Origin: Diatrype stigma
Taxonomy: Eukaryota; Ascomycota; Sordariomycetes; Xylariales; Diatrypaceae
Direction: 5' to 3'
Assembly: GCA_022225965.2 (NCBI GenBank)
Contig: JAKJXP020000031.1
Location: forward strand, 248,001-312,000
Length of the DNA stretch: 64,000 bases
The notes below the pieces were generated by a model that was not told the DNA's origin, searched no databases, and was given only the letters and a program-made list of their open reading frames with translations. The number at the start of each line of letters is the position of its first letter. Positions within the stretch are counted from its first letter, which is position 1. Below, in pieces: positions 1-11,562 of the stretch. Both the position numbers and the translations under genes were made by a program.

Positions 1-679
1 AGTCGCCGTAAACGGCTAAATTGCGCTCAAGCCTCAATTGATAAAAGGAGTGCCATGTGGTAGGACAGAAAGGATTAGAGCTAGCCCTGTAACTTACACA
101 ATATCGTGAGCATTGCCTTCATATTACCGCGAGAGGGAAGCTTGACAGGGGTCAAGTCTCAGTCATGTTATAGGTGAATACCTGGAAAATGCCATCAAAC
201 AGACTGTCCAAGAGTCATCGGAAGTAGATGATTAACCTCTGGTTAATCGCTTACTTCCATATTCCTATCTAGCAGATATTACCACACAAAGAAGATTCAG
301 TCACCATATTCCTGCTACGACAAACCAGGTATACATCTGCTCAAGATAATATATATTGAACCAGTGTTAAGTTGTGATTGTGAAAATTGTTTATAACAAG
401 CTTAGCATGGATGACTCAGGTTTGCGCCAATGGCTTTGATTAGTACACTCAGTGAATCTTCTATAAGTATTGGTGTGTCTTTAAGAAAACCTTAGCCGTG
501 GAAAATCACGTACTATTTCAGAGATAAGAGAACTCAGGAAATATAGGGACGTTTATATAAATCTTATCTGATATCTAATAGCGAATCTTTGTTATCGAGA
601 TCTCTTAACCTCGTCTATCTCGTTTCATTATAACCACTGTATTAAACTGCGAATTTATTTGGGTTTCTAACCTAGCTCA
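1..679. other. No gene seen
   Basis: Balanced base composition, stops in all frames and no recognisable domain. It ends exactly at the GAATT target duplication (680-684) of the outer retrotransposon, so it is the left pre-insertion flank. Confidence 0.5.
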
Positions 680-1019
680 GAATTTGTCACATTTAGGCTA
701 GCTTAGCCCCTTAATGGCGTATCCAGCCACCTAAGGGAACGTACGGGCTTGGATTTATTACCCTTATTTCTTCTGTTACGGGCTAATGGGCTTTATAGGA
801 ATTGATAAAACAAATTCCCAATTAGTATTGTGGAATCTAAAGCTAAAGAAAGAAAGAAGGAAAAGTAAATATAGGAAAGAAAGGTTCGAAGGTATTGTGG
901 GGCGGTTACGTGGATTCGCTACTAGATAGATCTCCTTAGCTGTTAGCTTAGTTTTACTTACTTAGTAGAATACAACTTCGTTTCCCCCTTATTCCGGATC
1001 CCTATAGTGATTCCACATT

Positions 1020-1051
1020 TGGTGACGAAAGTGGGACTCGAACCCACGCGG
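1020..1051 (-). repeat. tRNA-like 3' end with CCA (partial, not functional)
   Basis: On the minus strand the T arm GTGGG-TTCGAGT-CCCAC is followed by a 7-nt acceptor strand TTTCGTC, discriminator A and CCA. CCA is not normally encoded in fungal nuclear tRNA genes, which suggests descent from a mature tRNA, by reverse transcription or as a primer-binding site. No D arm or anticodon arm is present. The sequence resembles a serine-type tRNA end, but the identity is not secure. Confidence 0.6.
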
Positions 1052-1172
1052 ATTGCTAAATGTGGGATTACTGTAGGGATCCGGAATAAAGGGGAAACGA
1101 AGTTATATTCTGCTAAATAAATAAAGCTAAGCTAATAGCTAAGGAGATTTATTTAGTAGCGAATCCACGTAA

Positions 1173-1204
1173 CCGCGTGGGTTCGAGTCCCATTTTCGTC
1201 ACCA
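1173..1204 (+). repeat. Second tRNA-like 3' end with CCA (partial)
   Basis: A direct-orientation copy of the fragment at 1020-1051 with one difference in the T stem. It lies between the two direct 120-bp units and, as in the minus copy, CACCA is followed by AATGTGG. Not a functional tRNA gene. Confidence 0.6.
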
Positions 1205-1563
1205 AATGTGGGATCACTATAGGGATCCGGAATGAGGAGGAAACGAAGTTGTATTCTGCTAAGTGAATAAAGCTAAGCTAACAGCTAAGGAGATCTATTT
1301 AGTAGCGAATCCACGTGACCGCCCCATAGTATATAGGCAGAAGGGCTAGCCGCCAGAGGGCGCTAGCCCTTCTTTGGAAATGTACATACAACCTTTGAGC
1401 ACCTTTGTATACATACAGCCTGTGTGCACCATAACATCTTCCATATAAATTAAATATACGAAAAAAATAGCGCTTATTGCTCTTTTTGTTTCTTTTTTTT
1501 TATAGAAATAATTAATAATTCGATATTAATAAGCCATTTTATTTTTATATTACGGATACGATA

Positions 1564-1577
1564 ATTATAAACCCGAT
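1564..1577 (+). other. Primer-binding site of the outer Copia (RIP-altered)
   Basis: ATTATAAACCCGAT follows the 5' LTR directly. With two G-to-A changes reversed it resembles the site beside the LTR of the 40494-42233 element and the complement of the initiator-tRNA-Met anticodon stem-loop, as used by half-tRNA-primed Copia elements. The match to tRNA is from memory. Confidence 0.5.
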
Positions 1578-3639
1578 ATTTTAATTAATTATAAAGCTTT
1601 ATTCGTTATATTAAATCGTATAAAATTAATTAAATAAATTTCCTAAAAGCTGCTTTTTTTACGTATAAACGTAAATAAATCGACGCGTTAATATCTTAAA
1701 TTTCAAACGAAAATATTACGATTTTAAAGTTAAATTAAATTTAATAATAAGGTACGATATTTAATAAAGAAATATAATAAACGACGGCTTTATTACGAAT
1801 ATAAAATTAAATATCATGGTTCGATTATTATTAAAAATAAGATTATTTTATCCAGATTTAGCCATACGTAAATCCCGATATTAACGGTTCCGAATTTAAA
1901 CGATTCGCAATTTTAATTTTCGCAGCTGCCATTAAAAAAAAACCAAAAACTGAAAATCGAATATCGACGAAAACTCGAAAAATGAGCTATTAAATAAATC
2001 CCAAAAAATAATTCTATTAGGGAAAAACTTATTTTTATTTTAATAAATACCTTTAATATAACGGAAAAAGAAATTCTTTAAATTATATAAACCGACGCTT
2101 AAGTTTTTTTTTAAATTATCAAATTAAAATAACGGCTTATACGAAGCTTTAAAAATAAGTTAATTTAATAATAAATAATTCGTAATTGCAAAATATATCG
2201 ATTAACGGTTTTTTCCGAAAAACGGTTCGAGCCTTTCGATGTAATGTATTCCTTATATTTACGGCCGAACGAAAAGCCGTTTAAAAGGCGTACCGTAGCC
2301 TATTAAAAACCTCGAAATCGATCGATTTCGAAAAGTGATATAAAAAATGAAAAAAGACCCGTTTCGATATTAAAACCTATAATGTTATTAATATTTAAGG
2401 CCCTTTAGCAATAAACGATTTCCTGGTTTGCATTAAAAAGGTTGCTTTTATTTAGGCATTTTATTAACGTATAATTAATAAAATTACGAAAATTATTTAT
2501 AACAAAGAAAATATGAATTTCCGAACCGCAAAAAAGTTATTTATTAATTACGTTAAAAATTAAGAAAAAAAAAAACACGGTTACGTTTTTTTTATTTTCG
2601 AAAATAATGATATTCGAAAAATTTACGATTATTTTTATTCGATTCTTAAAATAAAACATACGTAATAGCTAAAGAAGTATCGTATAATCCTTTACGCCTT
2701 TAAAAAAAAAATTTATCCAAGTAAGTTTAAGCCAAAAAAAAACTTTATCGAATAATATAAACGGAACATTGAAAAATTCCAAATAAAAAAACCTTTTTAA
2801 AATATTTAAAGGCGTTTTATTCGAATCTTTAAGATTTTTATTACGTTAGCTATTTCGTAATACCGTTATTATAATTTTAAATAATAACGGGCCGAAAACA
2901 AATTTCGTTTTTTCATTATACGGAGCATTTCTTTTGCGTTTATCGATATTATATAATAACTGTATAAATATATACGTCGTAAATAATTTCCGATTCTTAT
3001 TAAAGAAATCCGTAAAGCTTATTAATTCGTTTAATTATATATTCGTCGGGAATTTATTTATAATTATTTATAAAAAAAGAACTTAAATAATAAAAAACGT
3101 TTTTAACGGTTTTAACGGTCTTAATATTGAGAATTTTACGTTCGAAAACGTAATATACGTTTCGGGATTTTATGCAAATATAATCTTTAAGAAAATGCTA
3201 AAACCAAAGGCCAAATTATAAATAATAAAATACGACATAATATTAAAATACGAAACGCCGAAAAATAATGTAATTATAATAAGCTTAATAAAGAAATTTG
3301 AAATTACGGTAGCGCAATATATTAAAGCTTTTTTTTATTTTTTCGGCTTAAAGCTTACGTTATCGGTATTTAGTTTATTCCAAAAAAATTAATAATATAT
3401 ATTATATTATTATTAACCGTTCCGAAATCCATTGCATAATAACGAAAATTCCGCTGTTTTGTAATACCTAAAAATTAAATACATAAAGGCTAACGTTTTT
3501 ATTTATTTAATTAACCGAATTAAGCATATAAAGATTAAAGAATTAACGTCGATTTATTATAAGATTTATTTTATAAATAAAGCAAGCCAAATTATTTTCG
3601 AAAACTTTCCGAAAATAAATTCCGGTAACCGTTTTAACG
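1578..3639 (+). other. RIP-ed gag/protease portion of the outer Copia, no domain resolved
   Basis: By position this should hold gag and protease, but stops occur every few codons and no zinc knuckle or protease motif could be recovered by eye. A possible GAG pre-integrase stretch precedes 3640. Confidence 0.4.
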
Positions 3640-4084
3640 AATCCGGCTTAATTTATTTTTTATAAAGGAATTATACGATAATAATAAATATTTGTTAAAT
3701 ATTTTTAACGAATATAGCAATTACATAATATATTATCGTTTAATGCTAAAAACGAACGCTTTTAATAATATATTGGATTTTAAGGCGAAAATTAAAAGAC
3801 ATTTCGGCCTTAATATCTGCAAAATAAGAATAAATAAGGATATAACGTTTATAAGTTTATTAAGCAATAAGCCGTTATTTTTTAAAATTTGGGTTATAAA
3901 TAAAGGCATTAATTTAAAGTTATTTTTTTCCGGAACGAAAAAACCGATAAGAAAAAAGGAAAAAACGGAAAAAGTAATATATCGAAAATTAAAATGTATA
4001 AAAGATATTATAAGATTATTATCGAACTTATGGCCCGAATTTAAGGCGGCAGCCGTTTATTTATATAATATTTCCCTTATTTAA
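3640..4084 (+). pseudogene. Copia integrase core, RIP-inactivated (outer element)
   Basis: The frame reads RIRLNLFFIKE near the start, then NIFNEYSNYI, RINKDI, RKKEKTEK and LWPEFKAAAVYLYN, in the order of a Copia integrase catalytic core. The catalytic residues expected as D, D and E read as N, N and K, the changes expected from G-to-A RIP mutation. A 130-codon open stretch, 3692-4084, survives but starts at TTG and cannot encode an active enzyme. Confidence 0.8.
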
Positions 4085-5469
4085 GAAAATGAATAAATGT
4101 TTCTTATCGAAAAGCTTAACTTATAATTTAAAAATTATTATAAATGGTTTATAAAATATAAGCCACGAACGTTCGATTTTAGGCTTAATTGGAATGAAAT
4201 ATATGTTTACGAATATAAATGCTACTTTTTAAATATTAAAGCAAAAAAAAAGCATTTTAATTATTATAAAACTAAGCCTTAAATAAACGTCGGTTATTTA
4301 ATTAAATATATAGCTACGAATTCATATTGCGTTTAAAGATTAATTTTGCATAAAGTAATTAATAGCCGGAACGTAAAATTTAACGAAAGAAAGATTTTCG
4401 ATTTAAGTAAAAGTAAGAAAAACGCTTTATTTGTATAATAAGAAAACCGTTTATAACCCTTGGAATTAATACGACCAAATTACGATTCCGTAAAAAACTT
4501 AATCGAAATTTTCGACGAAATTTTCCATTTTATTCGGTTATTATTTATAATAACAAAGGAATTCCTAAATAAAAATTCGAAAGTAAAAGTATAAAATAAA
4601 GAAATATTTTCGTTATTACAGGGAAATATATTAATAAAACTTTTAAATCCCTTTAAAAACGATATACTTATGTTAAAAGGATTTTTTATTTCGAAAGGCA
4701 CGTCCGAATTGCTTAGCCAAAAAAATGCCTAACGGTAAAATAACGATTATGATGCTTTTAAAACCTTACGTATTATTATCGAATAGCCATTTTTACGTAT
4801 TAAATTAAAGCAATTATTCTTACGTATTATCGCTAAATAGCTATTCTTACGTATTATTACCGAATAGCTATCTTTACGTATTATAACCGAACAGCCATTA
4901 TTACGCGTTATAAATAAACAATTAAAACGGCCGCTAATTTTTTGCTTAAAAATTAAATTCGTTATACCGTTATTTACCGTAAAAGATATAAAAAACGAAA
5001 GGAAATTAAAGAAGCAGGAATATACGAACGAATTGGCCGAAAAATTAAACATAACGTTTATTTCCGAAACCGAATACGAATCGGCGGATAAATTTCTAAA
5101 ACCGGATATAAAAGCCGGACCCGCAAAAGATTCCGAATTTCAAAATAATGCTAATACATTAATTAATCGGCCCGAATTTTTAATAATTTAAATTAAGCTT
5201 AATAATTATGCCGATAAAACGATAAATGCCGAAATAAATAATATCGCAAAATAAGCATTTCTAATAAAAAGGATTCGAAGGATTTAAGTTTAAATTTATG
5301 AAATAATCGTTATACGAAAGAATTTGCGAAAGCCATAGCCCAGGCAAAACATTTTTTCGGTATTTCCCGTAAAGAAAAAGAACCAGCTTAATAATAAAGA
5401 CGGCAAATTATATACATTCCATAATATATTCCTAAATGCGGCCTAAAATAATTACAAATTATATCGGAA

Positions 5470-6310
5470 TTAATTATTTAAGGCATTAAGGAATTATAAG
5501 GAATTCGCTTATTATTCGAAAAAAACCGAATTTAAAAAAACGTAAGAAAAAAATTCCGAAACCTTTTAAAGCGTACAACGTAAAGAATAATCGATAAAAG
5601 AACTATTAAAGAAAAGCCATTACTTTTAAAATAAATGTTTATATATAAGTTTAACGAAAACGAATACGTAAATCGATATAAAGTACGTATTATTATACGA
5701 AAAGATTTGCAAAAAAACCTAAACAAAAGCATTGACGTTATTATTTTTATAATTCGTTTTTTTCGTATAATAATAGCAATTATTACGAAATATAATTTTA
5801 ATTATAATTAATACGATATTATTAACGCCTTTTTTAAAAGTCGAATAAATAAGTTAAAAAAACCTATTTATATGTACCTGTTTAAAAAATATAATAAGCT
5901 TGGCTTTTATACGCCTAATAAAAAAACGGCAACTATAGCCGAATTTAATAAAGCCTTATACGGATTTAAAAAATTACCTTTATTATAATATAACGAAATT
6001 ATTATAACACTAAGACAAAAAAATATGGAACCTTTTACGGAAAAACCATACGTATTTATTAACGACAAAATGCTATTGCTTATATACATAAATAATATTT
6101 TAATTCTTAATAAAAAAAAGAATAAACAAAATGTAAACAACCTAATTAAGCACCTTAAATCGAAATACGAAATACGGAATAAAAAGGCAATAAAGTAATT
6201 TCTCGGAATCCGGATTATTCGTAATCGAAATAAAAATACCGTATAACTTTATTTAAATATTTATATTTATAAAATCGCAAAGCGCTTCGGATTCGTAAAT
6301 AACTGAATAA
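5470..6310 (+). pseudogene. Copia reverse transcriptase, RIP-inactivated (outer element)
   Basis: Reading through stops shows RT landmarks in order: FNKALYGFKKLP, then a YNE stretch, KPYVFIND, the catalytic box as YINNILIL where YVDDI is expected, HLKSKYEIRN and FLGIRIIRNR. Several tryptophan codons have become TAA or TAG. This is RVT_2 of the Ty1/Copia type. It is followed by an RNase H domain split by the nested element. Confidence 0.85.
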
Positions 6311-6429
6311 ACCCTTTAATTATTCCTTTTTTTATACGGCTTTTTTAAAAATTCAAGAATAAAGCCTTTAAGAAATCCATATACGAGTTTTAAAAAAAGA
6401 TCGAATCCATTTTTTATGCCGTAATAATA

Positions 6430-6748
6430 ATAAGGCCGAATATAACTTACGTAATATTATAATTTTCCCGTTTTCTTATTAATTTATTTCCCGAATATTA
6501 CGTTATTACAGATTATATTATACGATATTTATATGCTATTAGGTTTTTCGTTATCGAATATAACGGTAAGTACGAAAAAGCCTTAAGTATAACGTTAAAT
6601 GCTTCCTTTACGAACGACGAAGAATCCCGAAAATTAATATATGAATATATAATTATGTTATACAAAAAGCTTATAACCTGGAAATTAAAATTATAATTAA
6701 CCGTAATAAGGTTTATAATTAAAACAAAGCTTTTTGGCGTTAAATACG
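6430..6748 (+). pseudogene. Copia RNase H, N-terminal part (outer element)
   Basis: Landmarks include NASFTNDEESRK and YEYIIMLYKKLITWK, matching the DASFADDEETRRS...GYIFMLFG type of Copia RNase H. The frame is cut at 6748 by the nested retrotransposon and resumes at 14520. Confidence 0.82.
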
Positions 6749-6753
6749 TCGTT

Positions 6754-6938
6754 TAATGGTTATATTCCAACGCGCTGGCACGCGTTGCCATTATATAAGC
6801 AAGCTAGTCCTATATAACTATAGGCTTCCGTCCGTAATTCCTTAAATAGATTTCTTCTTATTTTAAACATTTTAATACATAACCGTTTTATCCAATTATT
6901 ACTTACTTTTTTTAATTATACGTACGTATTTATTAATA
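6754..6938 (+). repeat. 5' LTR of nested Copia
   Basis: Pairs with 14331-14514. The two copies differ mostly by C/T and G/A changes. Confidence 0.82.
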
Positions 6939-9099
6939 TTAATTAATATTACTAAATATTAATAACATAAATTAATAAAATAAAAGAATTATTATTACGA
7001 TATTAAAAACATCGTAATAATATTGCAATTTCTTTTTACTTTTATATGCCTATATTTCGGATTTTATCCTTATCGTTATTTTCGTTAATAGCTATGTCGG
7101 AATATAAATAGGCCGAAACCTCGATTTAAGGCGTTATTAATAATATACGGACAGGCCTTTTTGGCAATTCTCCAGAAATCGACCTTATTATTTTAAAAAT
7201 TTAGGCATAACTGCTTAAATTGATTTTTATTATTACGAATCGTTTATTAACGATACTTAATTATTTTAACCCGATAATAATTAATTGGAAAAAGTTCGAT
7301 CTAGAAATAATAAATTACCGTTAAAAATTAATATAAATACTAATAATACTGGCCGATTTCGAAAATATAAATTCGAATATTTTTAACGTCCGAATATTCG
7401 AAAAAACGTTCGAAAATTATTAAAACCGGCTATAAGGTTTTATAATAAAAGACTTTAAAATAATGCTATCTTTATTACGAATTAATTTAAGAAATGTATT
7501 TATGTAATAAAGAATTTACGTTAATAAAAATAACGTTAAATTTAATAAAGCTTTTGCCGATTTCGTTATTACGAAAGTATTTTTTATTTGGGATATAAAG
7601 GAATTAAAAATAATTAAGGCCAAATGGCTTAACGTATTAATATGGAAAACGTTAATAATCGAAACCGATTAAAGGACCGTATACCTTTCGGAACGCCCTT
7701 AAAGCCAAATTCGCTTCCGGTTATTATATATATTAATAAGCGAGCCATTTAATTTATTCTTATTTTATAACCCAATCTTATTATGCCGCCTTATATTTTA
7801 AATCCAATTCCAATTCGATCCGAATTAATAGTCCGCCTTTAGAACTTTTAATACTTAAGGCTTTTAAGGATTATTAATTGGATTTAAAAAAAGCTTTAAC
7901 TATTTAAACCAATGCCTTAATTCCCGCATTAATTAACGCTTAAGCTTATGCGTTAATTTTCGCTTTAATTCTCGCCTTAACCAATAATAACCGCTTCCGC
8001 CGTTTTAGAAATATTATGGCTAACCGTTCCCGAAATACCTAACCTAATTAAGGTATTTTTTAATAAGATTTTCCCCGTATCCTAGTTATTTATATATGGA
8101 TTATAATACGGCATATAATCCATAGGCCCTTTATATATTAAAATAAAAGAACCCTTACGTATTACCGTATTTAACGGTTAAAACGAACGATCCAATTAAG
8201 GGAAATATGTTCCCTTTAAAACCACTTCAAATTGGATTTTCGTATATACCCCTTTTAGGACATTTTTAAACTTTAGGATATTAATCCTTATTTAAACCCG
8301 ATTAATAACCAAATCCTTTTTCCGGACGCCCAAACGGAAAATAAAGGCCATTCGGTTTTTTAAGTTCTTTAAAACCATTAGGAGGCTCCGGTTTTTTTTT
8401 TTTCCGATGGCATTATTATTTACGCTAAAATTAATTTTTATGCCGATCGGTAATTAAATTTAATTAATATATTATAATATTCTGCCGGTACGAATTTAAA
8501 ATGAAATATATTTATTAATTATTATCGGACATTTTAAAAAAGCCTGGAACAAAAAAAATAACTATATAAAAAAAATATATAACATTTTGGAAAATAAGTT
8601 CAGATTTTTCCTAAACGTTTGTTATATTACGGATATCCGTTAAATTCAGTTTTACGCCGTATTTTTAATTATCTTATTAAGACGAATTGTTATTTATTTT
8701 TTATATAATGTATTTCGTTATTAATGCTTTACCGATATATATTTCGTTATAAAACGCCATTTTAATACGAAGCAAAATAAGATTTAATATTACTTTAATT
8801 AGACTTCGATTATTTTTTTCGAAACCAAAGCCGATAAGAATAATTAAAACAAATTAAACCTAGAAATGCTTTAAGTTATATTCGATAAATTTTCTTTATA
8901 TCAAAAGGCATTAAAATCCGATTTTAAAAAAAAGCAACAGCTTATTGCCGCAATTTATCGTATATACCGCAACGTATTTTAATTTTAATACGCCTTTTTC
9001 GAGTCTTTTATTAAATTTAAAAACATAATTAATAAATTCCGTATATTTATCGACATTTATGAGAATTTTAAAGGTATATCGCGGTAATATTTAATTAAT
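6939..9099 (+). other. RIP-ed 5' internal region of nested Copia (gag expected)
   Basis: Very AT-rich with stops in every frame. Position and the downstream zinc-knuckle-like segment imply gag, but no motif is securely visible. Confidence 0.35.
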
Positions 9100-9840
9100 A
9101 AGAATAATAATAACGACGATAATAACGAATCTAATTAATATTACGTTAATCGCAAATATTATTGCAATAATCGAAAAGGCCGGTATAATAATGAAAAACG
9201 CCTAGTCCGTATATGGAAACGTAAATGCTAAGTATATAAGAAAAAAGATTATTAATTTATTAAGTATACCGAAAAAAAATAAAAGAACGTTCGTATTTAA
9301 TAAAAGAACCGCAAGAAAAGTCGAAAAAATAATTACGTTACTTTTTTAGCCAAATACGAAAGGATTAACGATACGGACTTAAAGTTTAATAAGAAACACG
9401 ATAATATTTTTTCGAATCATAAATTTAACGATAATTAATAAATAACCGCCGCATATTTTTCCGATTAAATATTTTATTATCGCATAATTATATTTCCTTT
9501 TATTAAGTAATTCAAATTCGACATTACTTTTATTTTTAACTGGTATGTTAAATACATTTTTTAAGGAATTATGCCAAATATAAAAGCAATACGAATTTCG
9601 ATTATCGGCAAAGGCTAATATACGGTTTTGGTTAAGGAATATCCTAACCGTTATATGCTTTTTAATAAAAACCGCGTCGAAAAAGCCAATATCCGATTCG
9701 GAAATGGATTATTTATAAAGTCGTTTAAAACCGTTATTGTTAACATATTTTTTAATCGAATGGACTTTTATATAATAAATATTAATATTCCGTTTTTGTT
9801 ATTATTTAAAAACATAAATTAATTTAGCGTATATTTTAAT
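9100..9840 (+). pseudogene. gag tail, protease and pre-integrase relic (nested Copia)
   Basis: A basic stretch, YYCNNRKGRYNNEK, stands where the gag zinc knuckle is expected. An open stretch at 9628-9822 then reads ANIRFGNG, IVNIFF, MDFYIIN and IPFLLLFKNIN, followed by FSVYFNN. This is the order seen around protease and GAG pre-integrase in fungal Copia elements whose protease product contains VQFGIG...DTPFLLSL-type segments. The surviving stretch has no ATG at its start. Confidence 0.65.
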
Positions 9841-9899
9841 AACGTTATTAATTAATTAATTTATAAAAACGATATTACGGTTTTTATTAACCGAAAATA

Positions 9900-10520
9900 G
9901 GAATATTTATGGTTTTATCTTAATAACGTAATCTTTTTTATGGAAATAAAGTTACGTCGTTTATATATTCGCTTTGGTTATTTTTTCGTTATTAAGCTTT
10001 AAAACTTATTAAAAAAGGTAGGGTATAAAATTAACTTAAAGGATATTAAAAAGATTAATAAATTCTGTTATTATTATTAAATTAAAGAAAAAACCTTTTA
10101 ACGGTTTAAATTTATTCTTAAAAATCCGGATTTGGATTTTAATTACGAGATCGTCGTAAACGTTATGTATTTCGATGGACGTTTCGTTTTTTATGTTATC
10201 GATACGGCTATAGGTTTTTAAGTAATACGATTTATGATTAATATGTTAATAAAGGAAATTTAAAAAGTCTTTAAGCTTTATTGGATCGATATTTATTTAA
10301 GACCTTTTGATGTTTTTATTTACGACGCCGATATTAATTTCGATAGCGCCGAATTCCGGAACGAAATTCGATTTGTCGGCATTATATATAAACAAGTTTC
10401 AATAAAAGCCTATTGGTTTATCGGCAAAATTAAAAAATATTACGGATTCATTTAACGAACGTATAAAATTATTTTTAAAAAAATATAAGGCCTATACGTA
10501 TTTCGCTTATAAATAGCCGT
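9900..10520 (+). pseudogene. Copia integrase, RIP-inactivated (nested element)
   Basis: Recognisable segments are ELRRLYIRFGYF-like text before 10000, then VVNVMYFDGRFVFYVIDTA, YWIDIYLRPFDVFIYDA and FRNEIRFVG. These match the MYIDGKPVLHVVDEATRF...D...E layout of integrases in this fungal Copia clade. Internal stops and substituted catalytic positions make it non-functional. Confidence 0.78.
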
Positions 10521-11159
10521 TAAAGCTATTAATAATATAACAAATCTAAATGGTTTCGTATTTATTTTATTAATTTTTAGGGATTATTCGAAAATTAATA
10601 TGGACTTGCCGTTTATGCCGTTTTAAATCCAAAAAATAGTCGCAATCCATAAGGTAATAGCCGAAATTAAAAGAATTAAGGCTTAACGCTTAATTCGGAA
10701 CGCATTAAATATTAAGAACGGCCTTAATATTTAAAAAAACGTTATTCATATTATTATTTTTCGATAACGAAATATTTATATATCGCAAAAAAAATAAATA
10801 ATAAGGTTTATATAAAGTTATTGCCGTTATTAATAAGGACGTTATAATCGCTTTAAATGCATTCGAAGAAATCTTTACGTTTAAAAGTTCGCATATTAAG
10901 TTATATATATAATTCAAAAATAACGCAAAATCGCTTTAAGACTTAAAAATCGAATTATTTAAATTAAAACTAGGCTTTAATTTAGCGAATTACGATATTA
11001 TTCCGAAAAAAGATCTTAATATATTATTTTTTAACGTAACGTATTTTAACGCAAAAAAAAAAAAAAATACGATCGCGTTTTAATAATTAAGTTACGAACA
11101 AAAAATAAAATCGTGGCCCTTAATAAATTATACGAAGCCTCGAATATAAAGGAATTTAA

Positions 11160-11562
11160 TGCATTACTCGAAAATGGCATATTATAACCGGTTATTTATA
11201 ATAAAGTCATTTATTAAAAAGCTATTATTTTTAAGTTCCGAATGGTTTACGAAATTAAAGGGAAAAATATACCAGGCCCTTACGAAAAGTCCCGATTAGT
11301 CGTCCAAAAATATGGAAATCCCGATAAAAACTTTATTATAACGTATATTTTTATTATTTAAAAAACAAATTAACGATTAATTATAGCCTTAATATTTACG
11401 TTACAACATTAAAGCATAAAAGTTATAATTCGAAACATTACGATGGCTTATATTTAATTAAAAACGCCCATAAAACGTATCATTTTTATACGATTATTAT
11501 CGGAACTAAAAAATAAATATTCCGAAAAAACGATATTGCGTATTATAAAGCTACTATATAAA
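11160..11562 (+). pseudogene. Copia reverse transcriptase, first part (nested element)
   Basis: The frame gives FKSRMVYEIKGK, GPYEKSRLVVQKYG, ITMAYI and LKTPIKRI, then LRIIKLLY, where it is interrupted. It resumes at 13137 with GLIKSDIYWF, rejoining the LYG-PESGTYW motif across the Tc1/mariner insertion. Confidence 0.8.

Larger units (their letters stand above)
896..1328. repeat. 433-bp inverted-repeat element with three copies of a 120-bp unit and tRNA-like pieces
   Basis: A unit of about 120 bp, TGTGG...CCGCCCCA, occurs inverted at 896-1017 and direct at about 1061-1175 and 1207-1328. The outer copies form near-perfect terminal inverted repeats over the first 40 bp. A possible 4-bp duplication, GTAT, flanks it at 892-895 and 1329-1332. 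Between units lie two opposed copies of a tRNA 3' end. It is nested inside the 774-1436 insertion. It could be a miniature terminal-repeat element, a tRNA-derived SINE concatemer, or a palindromic rearrangement of one unit. Confidence 0.75.
774..1436. mobile_element. Young LTR-like (solo LTR) insertion inside the older LTR
   Basis: It begins TGTTACGGGC and ends CATAACA, the TGTTA...TAACA termini of an LTR, and is flanked by perfect TCTTC duplications at 769-773 and 1437-1441. The 3' LTR of the host element (around 15886) is the uninterrupted counterpart. It has no pol sequence, is not AT-shifted, and so was acquired after, or escaped, the RIP that destroyed its host. A perfect hairpin, AGAAGGGCTAGC pairing with GCTAGCCCTTCT at 1339-1373, lies near its right end. 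A solo LTR is the simplest reading, though its autonomous parent is not in the window. Confidence 0.82.
685..1563 (+). repeat. 5' LTR of outer Copia, split by an insertion
   Basis: Two pieces, 685-773 and 1442-1563, together match the 3' LTR at 15804-16016. The break is the 663-bp insertion 774-1436 with its TCTTC duplication. The left piece is much less mutated than the right piece, where TpA-type changes are dense. Confidence 0.88.

Noticed and set aside
1020..1204. Functional tRNA gene(s)
   Set aside because: Only the T arm and acceptor are present, CCA is encoded, and no D arm or anticodon arm can be folded.
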